DNA from: CANDOC01 sp965261725
GTDB lineage: Bacteria; Pseudomonadota; Gammaproteobacteria; Pseudomonadales; Endozoicomonadaceae
Assembly (NCBI GenBank): GCA_965261725.1
Contig: CBDHDU010000008.1
Location: 62,001-126,000 of the forward strand
Direction of reading: 5' to 3'
Length of the DNA: 64,000 nt
Shown: positions 27,463 to 36,512 of the stretch, one piece after another
Position numbering within the stretch: position 1 is the first letter of the stretch
Layout of the letters: each line of letters starts with the position of its first letter
Notes under the pieces: model-generated
Told to the model about the DNA's origin: nothing
Seen by the model: only the letters and a program-made list of their open reading frames with translations
Databases searched by the model: none
Program-made: the position numbers and the translations under genes

Positions 27463-29115
27463 ATGGAACGAGAATCCATGGAATTCGACGTAGTTATTGT
27501 CGGCGCTGGCCCTTCTGGCTTATCCGCAGCCTGTCGGTTAATGCAACAGGCACAGCAAGCCGAACAAGAACTGACTGTCTGTGTCGTTGAAAAAGGCTCT
27601 GAAGTCGGGGCGCATATCCTCTCCGGCGCTGTATTTGAACCCCGCGCGCTAAACGAACTTTTTCCCGACTGGAAAGAGCGCGGCGCACCGCTGAAAACCG
27701 CTGTTACCGGCGATGAAATTCATTATCTGACCAGCGCTGAAAATACCAAACAGGTTCCCGGCTTATTTGTGCCAAAAACCATGCACAACGAAGGCAACTA
27801 TATTATCAGCCTGGGCAACCTGTGCCGCTGGCTGGGCGAACAGGCAGAAGCACTGGGCGTAGAAATTTTTCCCGGTTTCGCTGCACAGGAACCCATTATC
27901 GAAGACGGTGTGGTCAAAGGCATCATTACCGGCGATATGGGTATCAGTGAAAAAGGTGAACATAAAGACAGCTATATGCCGGGCATGGAGCTGCGCGCTA
28001 AATACACCCTGTTTTCTGAAGGTTGTCGTGGTCATCTTGGCAAGCAACTGATTAAAGACTATAAGCTGGATGAAGGCAAAGACGCGCCTCACTATGGTAT
28101 TGGCATTAAGGAACTGTGGGATATTCCTGCTGAACAGCACAAACCCGGGCTGGTCGTTCACGGTGCAGGCTGGCCGCTGACGGAAAGCGGCTCTACCGGT
28201 GGCAGCTTCCTTTATCACTTGGAAAACAATCAGGTGGTTATTGGTCTGATTACCGATCTGAATTACTCCAATCCGCATGTCAGTCCGTTTGATGAATTCC
28301 AGCGGATGAAGCTGCACCCATTATTCAAACAATATCTGGACGGTGCAAAACGGGTTTCCTACGGAGCACGGGCACTGAACAAAGGTAATCTGCAGTCACT
28401 GCCAAAAATGACCTTCCCTGGTGGCTTACTGATCGGTTGTGATGCGGGCACTATGAACTCTGCCAAGATTAAAGGCAGCCATACCGCGATGAAGTCAGGC
28501 CTGCTGGCAGCAGAAGCCGTCTTCGAAGCCATTAAAGCAGGTGATGAGGGCGGCAAGGAACTCACATCGTTTACCACCCTGTTTGAAAGCTCCTGGCTGC
28601 ATGAAGAGTTGCACCAGCAGCGCAACTTCGGCCCGCTGCTGCACAAGTTTGGCGCTTTTGTCGGTGGCGGACTGGCATGGTTCGATCTGAACATCTTTAA
28701 TGGCAAGCTGCCCTACACTCTGCATGACCGTGAACCGGATTATATCCAGATGAAACCGGCAGCCGAGTGTAAGGAAATCAGTTATCCAAAACCTGACGGT
28801 GTACTGAGTTTCGACAAACTGTCGTCTGTTTTCCTCTCCAATACCAACCATGAGGAAGACCAGCGTTGTCATCTGCAATTAACTGATGCTGAGCTGCCAA
28901 TTCGGGATAACCTGCCCAAATATAACGAACCGGCACAACGTTACTGCCCGGCAGGCGTTTATGAAGTAGTGGAAAATGATGATGGCAGCAAGCGGTTCCA
29001 GATTAACAGTCAGAACTGTGTGCACTGTAAAACCTGTGATATCAAAGACCCGGCGCAGAATATTACCTGGGTGACACCTGAGGGGGCTGGAGGGCCGAAT
29101 TATCCTAACATGTAG
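27463..29115 (+). CDS. electron transfer flavoprotein-ubiquinone oxidoreductase
   Basis: ETF-QO is a monotopic inner-membrane flavoprotein that passes electrons from ETF to ubiquinone. The 550-residue product starts at the ATG at 27463, seven bases after AGGAG; a second ATG follows at 27478. It has the FAD-binding VVIVGAGPSGLSAACRLMQQ, GCDAGTMNSAKIKGSHTAMK, and a C-terminal 4Fe-4S cluster with CPAGVYEV and NCVHCKTCDIKDP. It is divergent from etfBA, which lies 3 kb away beyond two insertion sequences; the three form one electron-transfer chain. The 222 bases before it hold its promoter region. Confidence 0.96.
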   Translation: MERESMEFDVVIVGAGPSGLSAACRLMQQAQQAEQELTVCVVEKGSEVGAHILSGAVFEPRALNELFPDWKERGAPLKTAVTGDEIHYLTSAENTKQVPGLFVPKTMHNEGNYIISLGNLCRWLGEQAEALGVEIFPGFAAQEPIIEDGVVKGIITGDMGISEKGEHKDSYMPGMELRAKYTLFSEGCRGHLGKQLIKDYKLDEGKDAPHYGIGIKELWDIPAEQHKPGLVVHGAGWPLTESGSTGGSFLYHLENNQVVIGLITDLNYSNPHVSPFDEFQRMKLHPLFKQYLDGAKRVSYGARALNKGNLQSLPKMTFPGGLLIGCDAGTMNSAKIKGSHTAMKSGLLAAEAVFEAIKAGDEGGKELTSFTTLFESSWLHEELHQQRNFGPLLHKFGAFVGGGLAWFDLNIFNGKLPYTLHDREPDYIQMKPAAECKEISYPKPDGVLSFDKLSSVFLSNTNHEEDQRCHLQLTDAELPIRDNLPKYNEPAQRYCPAGVYEVVENDDGSKRFQINSQNCVHCKTCDIKDPAQNITWVTPEGAGGPNYPNM

Positions 29116-29589
29116 GTGCGACGAGTGTCGTGTAGGCAGCTGGCCTATTTGCTCCTATCCTCTTGATTCCTAACGGAATTCTTTGAGGGCAAAGCAAGCA
29201 TAAAACAGCATAATTTTTCAACCGGTTGCCGGGAAAAATTCACGGTCGCCGGTACTCATCTTCGGATGAATATCGACGTGCGCGGGTGTTTTTCTTCGGA
29301 ACGGACTCGCGCAAGTCAAAGACGTAATTTTACCACCTGCTCGCAGGCGGGATTGTTACGTCTGAAGTTTGATCCATCCCATGACCTCTCCGGTCAGGGT
29401 TGGGCGTGTCCGGTGACAGACGACCCTCGTTTGTCTGCCGCGTTGTATGCTGCCAGTTTCCAGCGTGGAAAGCTGGTAATGTCATTGTCTGACCCGAGGA
29501 CAGGTATTTTTACCTGTGCAGTCCGGGGAGCCAGACCTCTTGTTCGGCCAAGAGTAGCCTAAGGATAGTGCAATACGGGTAACGGTATT
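29116..29589. other. non-coding stretch between ETF-QO and the group II intron
   Basis: I see no gene here. The stretch has several short inverted repeats (cctgctcgcaggcgg near 29336, caatac/gtattg around 29570-29590), and a frame at 29266-29562 that does not resemble a protein. It may include degraded mobile DNA. Confidence 0.5.
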
Positions 29590-31908
29590 GTGCGAAGCGT
29601 CCTGAAAAAGTAAGCCCTCCCCTTTCGGGGCAGCCCGACGCCGTGAGGTGAAGGACTGGACTGCCAGCTACAGGGCGGTGGGGAGCAAGGCTGAGTGGTA
29701 GGGTTAACGCAAGTGAACTGCTGATAAACGTCGTTATAGGGAAAGAGCCAAAGTAGCTGACAGGCTCTAACCAAAAGGTGTGTGATCCGGTGCTCCTGTT
29801 CTACATTCAGGGCACGCCGACTACACGATCACCGGCGGACAGGCAAAACCTAACCCACTCGTGTGATATTACCGGAACTCGGTAAACCCGTAATGCCGCC
29901 TTCGGGCAGGGGAGCCGTAAGGCGAACTGTTGGGGTTGCGGGCAGAGGAGGATGGAAAAAGCGAACGCCGTCTTGTAATGAGGCGGATACCGGGATGAAA
30001 CATGCCCGGCAGCGAAAGCTGTGCCGACTTCCATCTGGTCTTTCATGGTGAGATGGCTGGATAACCCTCTCAAGAAAAACCCGTAACAGCTCTAGCTGAA
30101 ACGGGCATCCAATCATAATTCCTGAGACAGGAAGGTAGTATTTCTTCCTGTCAGGGAGAGTGCTGTCTTTTTGTCGTCTGAAGGGATTTGGCAAGGAGAA
30201 CAGCATGAATAGCATTCCTTCCAAGGAAACTGCGTTCTCCGGCGTTTCGCAGCACTGGCACCAGATCGACTGGGACAGGGTTCAACGGAATGTCAGGGGG
30301 ATACAGATTCGTATTGCCAAGGCAACGAGGGAAGAAAACTGGCGTAAGGTGAAAGCCTTGCAACGGTTTTTAACCCGCTCGTTCTGTGGTCGCGCATTAG
30401 CCGTGAGACGAGTGACTGAAAACAAGGGTCGTCGTACACCGGGAGTTGACGGTGAGTTGTGGTCTACGCCCAAAGCCAAATGGCAGGCTGTTGGTCAGTT
30501 AAGGCGCCGGGGTTACCGCGCCCTGCCCCTGCGGCGGGTGCGCATTCCCAAAGCCAATGGAAAGGAGCGCCTGTTAGGCATCCCGACCATGCGAGACAGG
30601 ACAATGCAGGCGTTGTATTTGCTTGCCCTGCAACCGGTATCAGAAACCCGTGCCGACCCGGATTCCTATGGATTCCGGCCGGAACGCTCCACGGCGGATG
30701 CGATTATGCAGTGCTATATGCTACTGCGTAAGCAAGGTTGTGCCGAGTGGATACTGGAGGCTGATATCGAAGGCTGTTTCGACCACATCAAGCATCAGTG
30801 GTTGATTGATCATGTCCCGATGGACAAGGTAGTACTGCGTAAGTGGCTGAAAGCCGGAGTCGTCGATATGGGCAGGCTACAGCGGACGGAGGAAGGCACC
30901 CCACAAGGGGGCATTATTTCTCCGACGCTGGCCAACATCGCCCTTGATGGTTTGCAGGCTGAACTGGCTAAGCACTTCGGTGCCAAAGGCAGTAAAAGGC
31001 TGCGCAGGTATAAAGTGGGGTTTGTGCGGTATGCGGATGATTTCATTATTACGGGCATTTCGAAAGAATTGCTTGAGCAGGAGGTCAAACCGTTGGTGGA
31101 GAATTTTCTGGCCGAACGTGGTCTGAAGCTTTCACCCCGCAAGACATGTATTACCCATATTGGTCAGGGTTTTGATTTTCTGGGCTGGACGGTGCGCAAG
31201 TACCAGGGCAAGTTGTTAATCAAGCCTTCCAGAAAGAGTATCGCATCATTTCTGTCGAAATGCCGTGGTGTGATTAAAGCCAACAAAGCAGCCAACCAGA
31301 GTAATCTGATCTGGCAACTGAACCCGGTCATTCGTGGCTGGGTTAACTATCACAAGCACCAAGTCTCCAGTGACGCGTTTGCTTATGTAGACGCACAGCT
31401 CTGGAAGAGCCTGTGGCAGTGGGCAAAACGGCGACATTGCAAAAAAGGACGACGGTGGGTAGCCAAGCGGTATTGGCATCGCATCGGCAACCGGCAATGG
31501 ACGTTCGCCGAACATCTGATTGATAAAAACGGGAACCCGAAGGTAGCCTCGCTTACCTATGCGACGGATACCAAGATACGCAGGCACACCAAACTGAGGT
31601 CAGAGGTTAACCCTTTTGATCCGGAATGGGAGCAGTATCTGGAGGGATTGCGCGATAAGCGGATGCAGGACTCATTAGAGTACCGCAAGCGCAGCCTCGC
31701 CCTCTGGCGCGAACAGCGGGGGCAGTGCGGCTTATGCCGTCACCCGGTGAACCGTGAAACCGGCTGGCATAATCACCATATCGTGTATAAAACCCACGGT
31801 GGAAGTGACAAGCTGGCTAACCTGCTCATGTTGCACCCGACCTGTCACAATCAGGTTCATCATCAGGTGATTTCAGTCTCGAAGCTGGTCTTCGATAACG
31901 AGACTTAG
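29590..31908 (+). mobile_element. group II intron, probably truncated at its 3' end
   Basis: About 600 bases of structured sequence (29590 to 30204) precede a reverse transcriptase gene. The GTGCGA at 29590 matches the GUGYG start of group II introns, so I place the 5' end there tentatively. After the gene I cannot find domain V or VI: another element begins at 31909, directly after the stop codon. The intron RNA is therefore probably not self-splicing. Confidence 0.6.
30205..31908 (+). CDS. ltrA: group II intron reverse transcriptase/maturase with HNH endonuclease
   Basis: The 567-residue protein starts at an ATG seven bases after aaggag. RT blocks are visible: RRTPGVDG, RRVRIPKANGKERLLGIPTM, SYGFRPERSTADAI, WILEADIEGCFDHI, GTPQGGIISPTLANI and the catalytic VRYADDFIITG. 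The maturase (X) region has NPVIRGWVNYH, and the HNH domain has CGLCRHPVN, HNHHIVYKTHGG and LHPTCHNQVH. The active-site YADD is intact. The stop lies at the junction with the next element, so a few C-terminal residues may be missing. Confidence 0.93.
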   Translation: MNSIPSKETAFSGVSQHWHQIDWDRVQRNVRGIQIRIAKATREENWRKVKALQRFLTRSFCGRALAVRRVTENKGRRTPGVDGELWSTPKAKWQAVGQLRRRGYRALPLRRVRIPKANGKERLLGIPTMRDRTMQALYLLALQPVSETRADPDSYGFRPERSTADAIMQCYMLLRKQGCAEWILEADIEGCFDHIKHQWLIDHVPMDKVVLRKWLKAGVVDMGRLQRTEEGTPQGGIISPTLANIALDGLQAELAKHFGAKGSKRLRRYKVGFVRYADDFIITGISKELLEQEVKPLVENFLAERGLKLSPRKTCITHIGQGFDFLGWTVRKYQGKLLIKPSRKSIASFLSKCRGVIKANKAANQSNLIWQLNPVIRGWVNYHKHQVSSDAFAYVDAQLWKSLWQWAKRRHCKKGRRWVAKRYWHRIGNRQWTFAEHLIDKNGNPKVASLTYATDTKIRRHTKLRSEVNPFDPEWEQYLEGLRDKRMQDSLEYRKRSLALWREQRGQCGLCRHPVNRETGWHNHHIVYKTHGGSDKLANLLMLHPTCHNQVHHQVISVSKLVFDNET

Positions 31909-32075
31909 AACAATACTGTGGACACTTTTTCCCCAGTAATACCAAGGGTTTCAGTGCATAGGGTACTTTTTAGCAGGTCTGAGAAACCCCAAACTTGCAA
32001 TTAAATCCTAGCCCTTGCGGTGCAAGCCTTGGTGCATCAATGTTGAGTTCTCGAAAAACTGTCCACAGTATTGTT
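31909..32075. repeat. 167-bp palindromic element (MITE-like)
   Basis: The ends are inverted: aacaatactgtggaca at 31909 and tgtccacagtattgtt ending at 32075. An inner stem gcccttgcggtgcaagcc is also visible. The last 37 bases recur at 11647-11683. No coding sequence and no clear target duplication are seen. It is either a MITE or an internally deleted insertion sequence. Confidence 0.7.
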
Positions 32076-32086
32076 AGAAAGGCTTG

Positions 32087-33559
32087 ACGCATAGGAATTT
32101 ACGCATAGGAATTTCAAAAAATCATTATTCCAGTCATTCCTGTAACCTTTGGTTTTCCACCCTCTCAGCATCCTATTACCTGACACTGAATGTTGTGCTT
32201 ATCTGTCTGATACCACCTAAATCCTATTGATTTGCCCGATCTCACCCTGAAATCCTGATTTCAGACGGATTGAGGGCGTGAACTATGTAATCGGTTTCGC
32301 AAGCGCAAGCTGTTGGTGGTGTTTGTACAGCTCGCGCTGCGGCTTGCCGCGGGTAATGCCGGTAAAGATCATCTGAGCCTGGCAGAGGATGCACTGCAGC
32401 GGATCGAGCCCAAAGGTCTGTTTCAGTAACGCCGGAAAGGTGATTTTCAGGGCGTTTCGTTCGGGCTGATTGAGCAGGTTGTAGACGGTGGGCAGCAATG
32501 TAGCCCTTACCCGACAGGCCAGAAAACCATAATACCGGATCATTCGGAAACCTTTGTCGGGAATATGCTGTGTCAGTCGTTCTATAAATTCTTCCCCTTC
32601 ACAGGTTTCATGGCGGCGGGTTTTGGTGCGGTGATCCAGATACTCATACACAACGGTATCACCGCCATAGTGTTTCAGGCGCGACATGGCCAGCGGTGGT
32701 CGTTTGATATAGCGCCCCAGGTAGCTGATGGTGCGGTGGGGGCTTTTGGTGGCTTTGGCAAAATGGACGATCCAGTCCTTTTGGTATTGCTCATCGAGGA
32801 AATCATTGAAGCCGGAAAGGTCATGACAGCTGTCTTTCAGCTCGGAAGGCAGATCCAGCTCGCCACGTTTAAACGCTTCCCTGAGCAGGTTGATCACGCC
32901 GTAACGCCACGCGGGCATGATGGCGTTTTTGGTGAAGTAGACTGACTTCCATTGCGGGTTGCCGTCGTATAATCCGCCACGGGTCACAGAGAGATGTATG
33001 TGAACATTCCAGTTCAGCCTTCGGCCAAAGGTATGCAGTGCCGTGAAAATGCCAGGTGTCACGCCTTTTTTCCCGGCAAAGGCCTGCAGGCTTTTTGCCG
33101 CCAGTGGGCTCAGTTTACCCAGTAAGTGCGGTTGATTCTGAACAGCTCCCAGAGTGCATCAGGCATCGTAAAGGTGATGTGTTGCCACTCAGTATCCGGC
33201 AACAGCGCTTTCTGGTCAGCAATCCACTGATCGGTCAGTTTTTTGCCGCAGGTATTACACAACCGGGCTTTACAGCCAAAGCAGATCTTTTTGGTGTGAG
33301 AGCATTCATGGTTGCTGCATACAAAGCTGGCATACCCCATGATCACCCGCCCGCAGGCCAGTACTTTGCTGATCGCATCAACCACAGCAGGGCGTATCGT
33401 ATCGGCGTTGCGCTGGTAATAACGCCACCATAACTGATCGCGTAGCAGTAATTGTTTTAGTTTGGACGGCGGTCGGCTGGTCATACGGCCTCATCAATAC
33501 AGTCGCACGGATGATAACGAATGCAGCCGGTGAAGGGGATGGCATCCTGAGGTTGTTTT
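32087..33559. mobile_element. IS91-family element, copy A
   Basis: The end next to the transposase 3' side is acgcataggaattt, here doubled (32087-32114), and is preceded by cttg (CAAG on the transposase strand), one of the known IS91 target tetranucleotides. A conserved region of 200 bases or so, with a hairpin around aatccgatttcag-type sequence, leads to the gene. The other end cannot be separated from the zinc-finger gene that follows. Confidence 0.75.
32283..33484 (-). pseudogene. IS91-family transposase copy A (one-base frameshift)
   Basis: The sequence is collinear with the intact copy at 35235-36437 but lacks one G near 33125, which ends the first frame after RINRTYWVN; the rest continues in another frame from GVTPGIF. 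Otherwise all motifs are kept (zinc-binding Cys cluster, HIH, YLGRY). Confidence 0.93.
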
Positions 33560-34870
33560 TCAGTCGTCCTCCTCTGCCAGTCTTTTGCGTTTACGGTGTT
33601 TTCTGAATTTGTGATTGGCCAGCGCCTTCGCACTGTTGAGGGTCACCGGGGGCTGACACTGGGTACAGGTGCGTTCCCCGCTGTGGTGACTTTGGTTATG
33701 AGTGGCCAGCGCCTTCGCACTATTGAGGGTCACCGGGGGTTGACACCGGGTACAGGTGCGTTCCCCGCTGTGGTGACTGCGGTTGTGAGAGGCCAGCGCC
33801 TTCGCACTGTTGAGGGTCACCGGGGGCTGACACCGGGTACAGGTGCGTTCCCCGCTGTGGTGACTTTGGTTGTGAGTGGCCAGCGCCTTCGCACTGTTGA
33901 GGGTCACCGGGGGCTGACACCGGGTACAGGTGCGTTCCCCGCTGTGGTGACTTTTGTTGTGAGAGGCCAGCGCCTGAGCACTGTTGAGGGTCACCGGGGG
34001 CTGACACCGGGTACAGGTGCGTTCCCCGCTGTGGTGACTGCGGTTGTGAGTGGCCAGCGCCTTCGCACTGTTGAGGGTCACCGGGGGCTGACACCGGGTA
34101 CAGGTGCGTTCCCCGCTGTGGTGACTTTGGTTGTGATCGGCCAGCGCCTGAGCACTGTTGAGGGTCACCGGGGGCTGACACTGGGTACAGGTGCGTTCCC
34201 CGCTGTGGTGACTTTGGTTGTGATTGGCCAGCGCCTTCGCACTGTTGAGGGTCACCGGGGGCTGACACCGGGTACAGGTGCGTTCCCCGCTGTGGTGACT
34301 TTTGTTGTGATCGGCCAGCGCCTGAGCACTTTTGAGGGTCACCGGGGGCTGACACCGGGTACAGGTGCGTTCCCCGCTGTGGTGACTGCGGTTGTGAGTG
34401 GTCAGCGCCTGAGCACTGTTGAGGGTCACCGGGGGCTGACACCGGGTACAGGTGCGTTCCCCGCTGTGGGAGGCGCTTATATGGCTAGCTAATGATGCAG
34501 CTGTTTTGTAATACTTTTGGCACAGGGAACACTGAAAAGGTTTCTCGCCGGATTCAACCGTTTGAAAAACTGAAGGTGAAGGCGGATCTTGAGGTGATAC
34601 TGTGAATTCGGTATCCGAACTGTTTGTTTCTTTTTCATCGTCGTCTGGCGGTTCTTGTTTAATGCAAGATGTACATTGTTTTAGCCATTGATCAATTTCA
34701 GGCAACACAGGAAAGTCATCAGTCACCTTTACAATTACAACCTCCGAATTGTCATCGAGTCGTATTTTCTTGATTTGTGGTTGGGATGATCCGGGTTCTG
34801 AGCTATTGTCTGCTTCATTTTCACCGGCCCCGGATGAAGGAATAAAAGCGCTTGCAAACAAAGCTATCAA
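33560..34870 (-). CDS. C2H2 zinc-finger array protein 1 (10 repeats)
   Basis: In order: hydrophobic N-terminal segment (IALFASAFIPSSGA), acidic linker with IKQEPPDDDEKE, one classical C2H2 finger (GEKPFQCSLCQKYYK, two His after it), then ten 29-residue repeats beginning SGERTC with pattern C-x2-C-x14-H-x3-H-H, and a basic end (KFRKHRKRKRLAEEDD). The frame opens at a TTG (34870). The ATG used by the related copies lies at 34974 but is out of frame here: an A8 tract in the start region is one base short. Function is unknown; nucleic-acid binding outside the bacterial cell is my inference. Confidence 0.85.
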   Translation of the reverse strand: MIALFASAFIPSSGAGENEADNSSEPGSSQPQIKKIRLDDNSEVVIVKVTDDFPVLPEIDQWLKQCTSCIKQEPPDDDEKETNSSDTEFTVSPQDPPSPSVFQTVESGEKPFQCSLCQKYYKTAASLASHISASHSGERTCTRCQPPVTLNSAQALTTHNRSHHSGERTCTRCQPPVTLKSAQALADHNKSHHSGERTCTRCQPPVTLNSAKALANHNQSHHSGERTCTQCQPPVTLNSAQALADHNQSHHSGERTCTRCQPPVTLNSAKALATHNRSHHSGERTCTRCQPPVTLNSAQALASHNKSHHSGERTCTRCQPPVTLNSAKALATHNQSHHSGERTCTRCQPPVTLNSAKALASHNRSHHSGERTCTRCQPPVTLNSAKALATHNQSHHSGERTCTQCQPPVTLNSAKALANHKFRKHRKRKRLAEEDD

Positions 34871-35043
34871 GCTTGAAAGGAAGGCACTTTTTATCTTTTT
34901 TTTGACCAGTTTCTTTGAATGGAGAAGAAAGTCATATGACGCTGACGGGCTACCTGAGAAAGAGCTTTTATCATAGGTCAGACAATAGGTTTGAGCCTGA
35001 CGTTTAGTGCAATCAAAAAGTTGCCGCGCAGCGGCCTACGTTC

Positions 35044-36512
35044 ACGCATAGGAATTTCAAAAAATCATTATTCCAGTCATTCCTGCAATCTTTGGTTTTT
35101 CATCCTGCCAGCGTCCAATCATCTGGAATCATCTGGCTCTGGACGTTGTGTTTATCTGTTGATACCCCCTAAATCCCATTGATTTGCCCGATATCGCCCT
35201 GAAATCCGGATTTCAGACGGATTGAGGGCGTGAACTATGTAATCGGTTTCGCAAGCGCAAGCTGTTGATGGTGTTTGTACAGCTCGCGCTGCGGCTTGCC
35301 GCGGGTAATGCCGGTAAAGATCATCTGAGCCTGGCAGAGGATGCACTGCAGCGGATCGAGCCCAAAGGTCTGTTTCAGTAACGCCGGAAAGGTGATTTTC
35401 AGGGCGTTTCGTTCGGGCTGATTGAGCAGGTTGTAGACGGTGGGCAGCAATGTAGCCCTTACCCGACAGGCCAGAAAACCATAATACCGGATCATTCGGA
35501 AACCTTTGTCGGGAATATGCTGTGTCAGTCGTTCTATAAATTCTTCCCCTTCACAGGTTTCATGGCGGCGGGTTTTGGTGCGGTGATCCAGATACTCATA
35601 CACAACGGTATCACCGCCATAGTGTTTCAGGCGCGACATGGCCAGCGGTGGTCGTTTGATATAGCGCCCCAGGTAGCTGATGGTGCGGTGGGGGCTTTTG
35701 GTGGCTTTGGCAAAATGGACGATCCAGTCCTTTTGGTATTGCTCATCGAGGAAATCATTGAAGCCGGAAAGGTCATGACAGCTGTCTTTCAGCTCGGAAG
35801 GCAGATCCAGCTCGCCACGTTTAAACGCTTCCCTGAGCAGGTTGATCACGCCGTAACGCCACGCGGGCATGATGGCGTTTTTGGTGAAGTAGACTGACTT
35901 CCATTGCTGGTTTCCGTCGTATAATCCGCCACGGGTCACAGAGAGATGAATATGAACATTCCAGTTCAGCTTTCGGCCAAAGGTATGCAGTGCCGTGAAA
36001 ATGCCAGGTGTCACGCCTTTTTTCCCGGCAAAGGCCTGCAGGCTTTTTGCCGCCAGTGGGCTCAGTTTACCCAGTAAGGTGCGGTTGATTCTGAACAGCT
36101 CCCAGAGTGCATCAGGCATCGTAAAGGTGATGTGTTGCCACTCAGTATCCGGCAACAGCGCTTTCTGGTCAGCAATCCACTGATCGGTCAGTTTTTTGCC
36201 GCAGGTATTACACAACCGGGCTTTACAGCCAAAGCAGATCTTTTTGGTGTGAGAGCATTCATGGTTGCTGCATACAAAGCTGGCATACCCCATGATCACC
36301 CGCCCGCAGGCCAGTACTTTGCTGATCGCATCAACCACAGCAGGGCGTATCGTATCGGCGTTGCGCTGGTAATAACGCCACCATAACTGATCGCGTAGCA
36401 GTAATTGTTTTAGTTTGGACGGCGGTCGGCTGGTCATACGGCCTCATCAATACAGTCGCACGGATGATAACGAATGCAGCCGGTGAAGGGGATGGCATCC
36501 TGAGGTTGTTTT
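35044..36512. mobile_element. IS91-family element, copy B
   Basis: It starts with acgcataggaattt directly after gttc (GAAC on the transposase strand) at 35040-35043, again a known IS91 target. Its transposase is intact. The preceding bases are the right end of the first zinc-finger unit (gttgccgcgcagcggcctac). Confidence 0.8.
35235..36437 (-). CDS. IS91-family transposase (intact, copy B)
   Basis: This is a 400-residue rolling-circle transposase of the HUH class. It has an N-terminal zinc-binding cluster (Cys at about 56, 61, 68, 71, 76 and 79), the HUH motif as HIH at 162-164 in NWNVHIHLSVTRGG, and the catalytic Tyr region YLGRYIKRPP at 255-264. Rolling-circle movement of IS91 and ISCR elements can carry along neighbouring DNA on the 5' side of the gene, which is exactly where the zinc-finger genes sit. 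With the copy at 49110-50312 it is a candidate source of transposase for all copies. Confidence 0.95.
   Translation of the reverse strand: MTSRPPSKLKQLLLRDQLWWRYYQRNADTIRPAVVDAISKVLACGRVIMGYASFVCSNHECSHTKKICFGCKARLCNTCGKKLTDQWIADQKALLPDTEWQHITFTMPDALWELFRINRTLLGKLSPLAAKSLQAFAGKKGVTPGIFTALHTFGRKLNWNVHIHLSVTRGGLYDGNQQWKSVYFTKNAIMPAWRYGVINLLREAFKRGELDLPSELKDSCHDLSGFNDFLDEQYQKDWIVHFAKATKSPHRTISYLGRYIKRPPLAMSRLKHYGGDTVVYEYLDHRTKTRRHETCEGEEFIERLTQHIPDKGFRMIRYYGFLACRVRATLLPTVYNLLNQPERNALKITFPALLKQTFGLDPLQCILCQAQMIFTGITRGKPQRELYKHHQQLALAKPIT

Noticed and set aside
29266..29562. 98-codon frame upstream of the group II intron
   Set aside because: No family resemblance, no good start region, and composition typical of structured non-coding DNA.
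32565..32945. Plus-strand frames recurring opposite every IS91 transposase copy
   Set aside because: They recur only because the transposase is repeated; the minus-strand frame carries the catalytic motifs.
33600..34490. CRISPR-like regular repeats
   Set aside because: The units are contiguous 87-bp coding repeats without unique spacers, and no cas genes are present.
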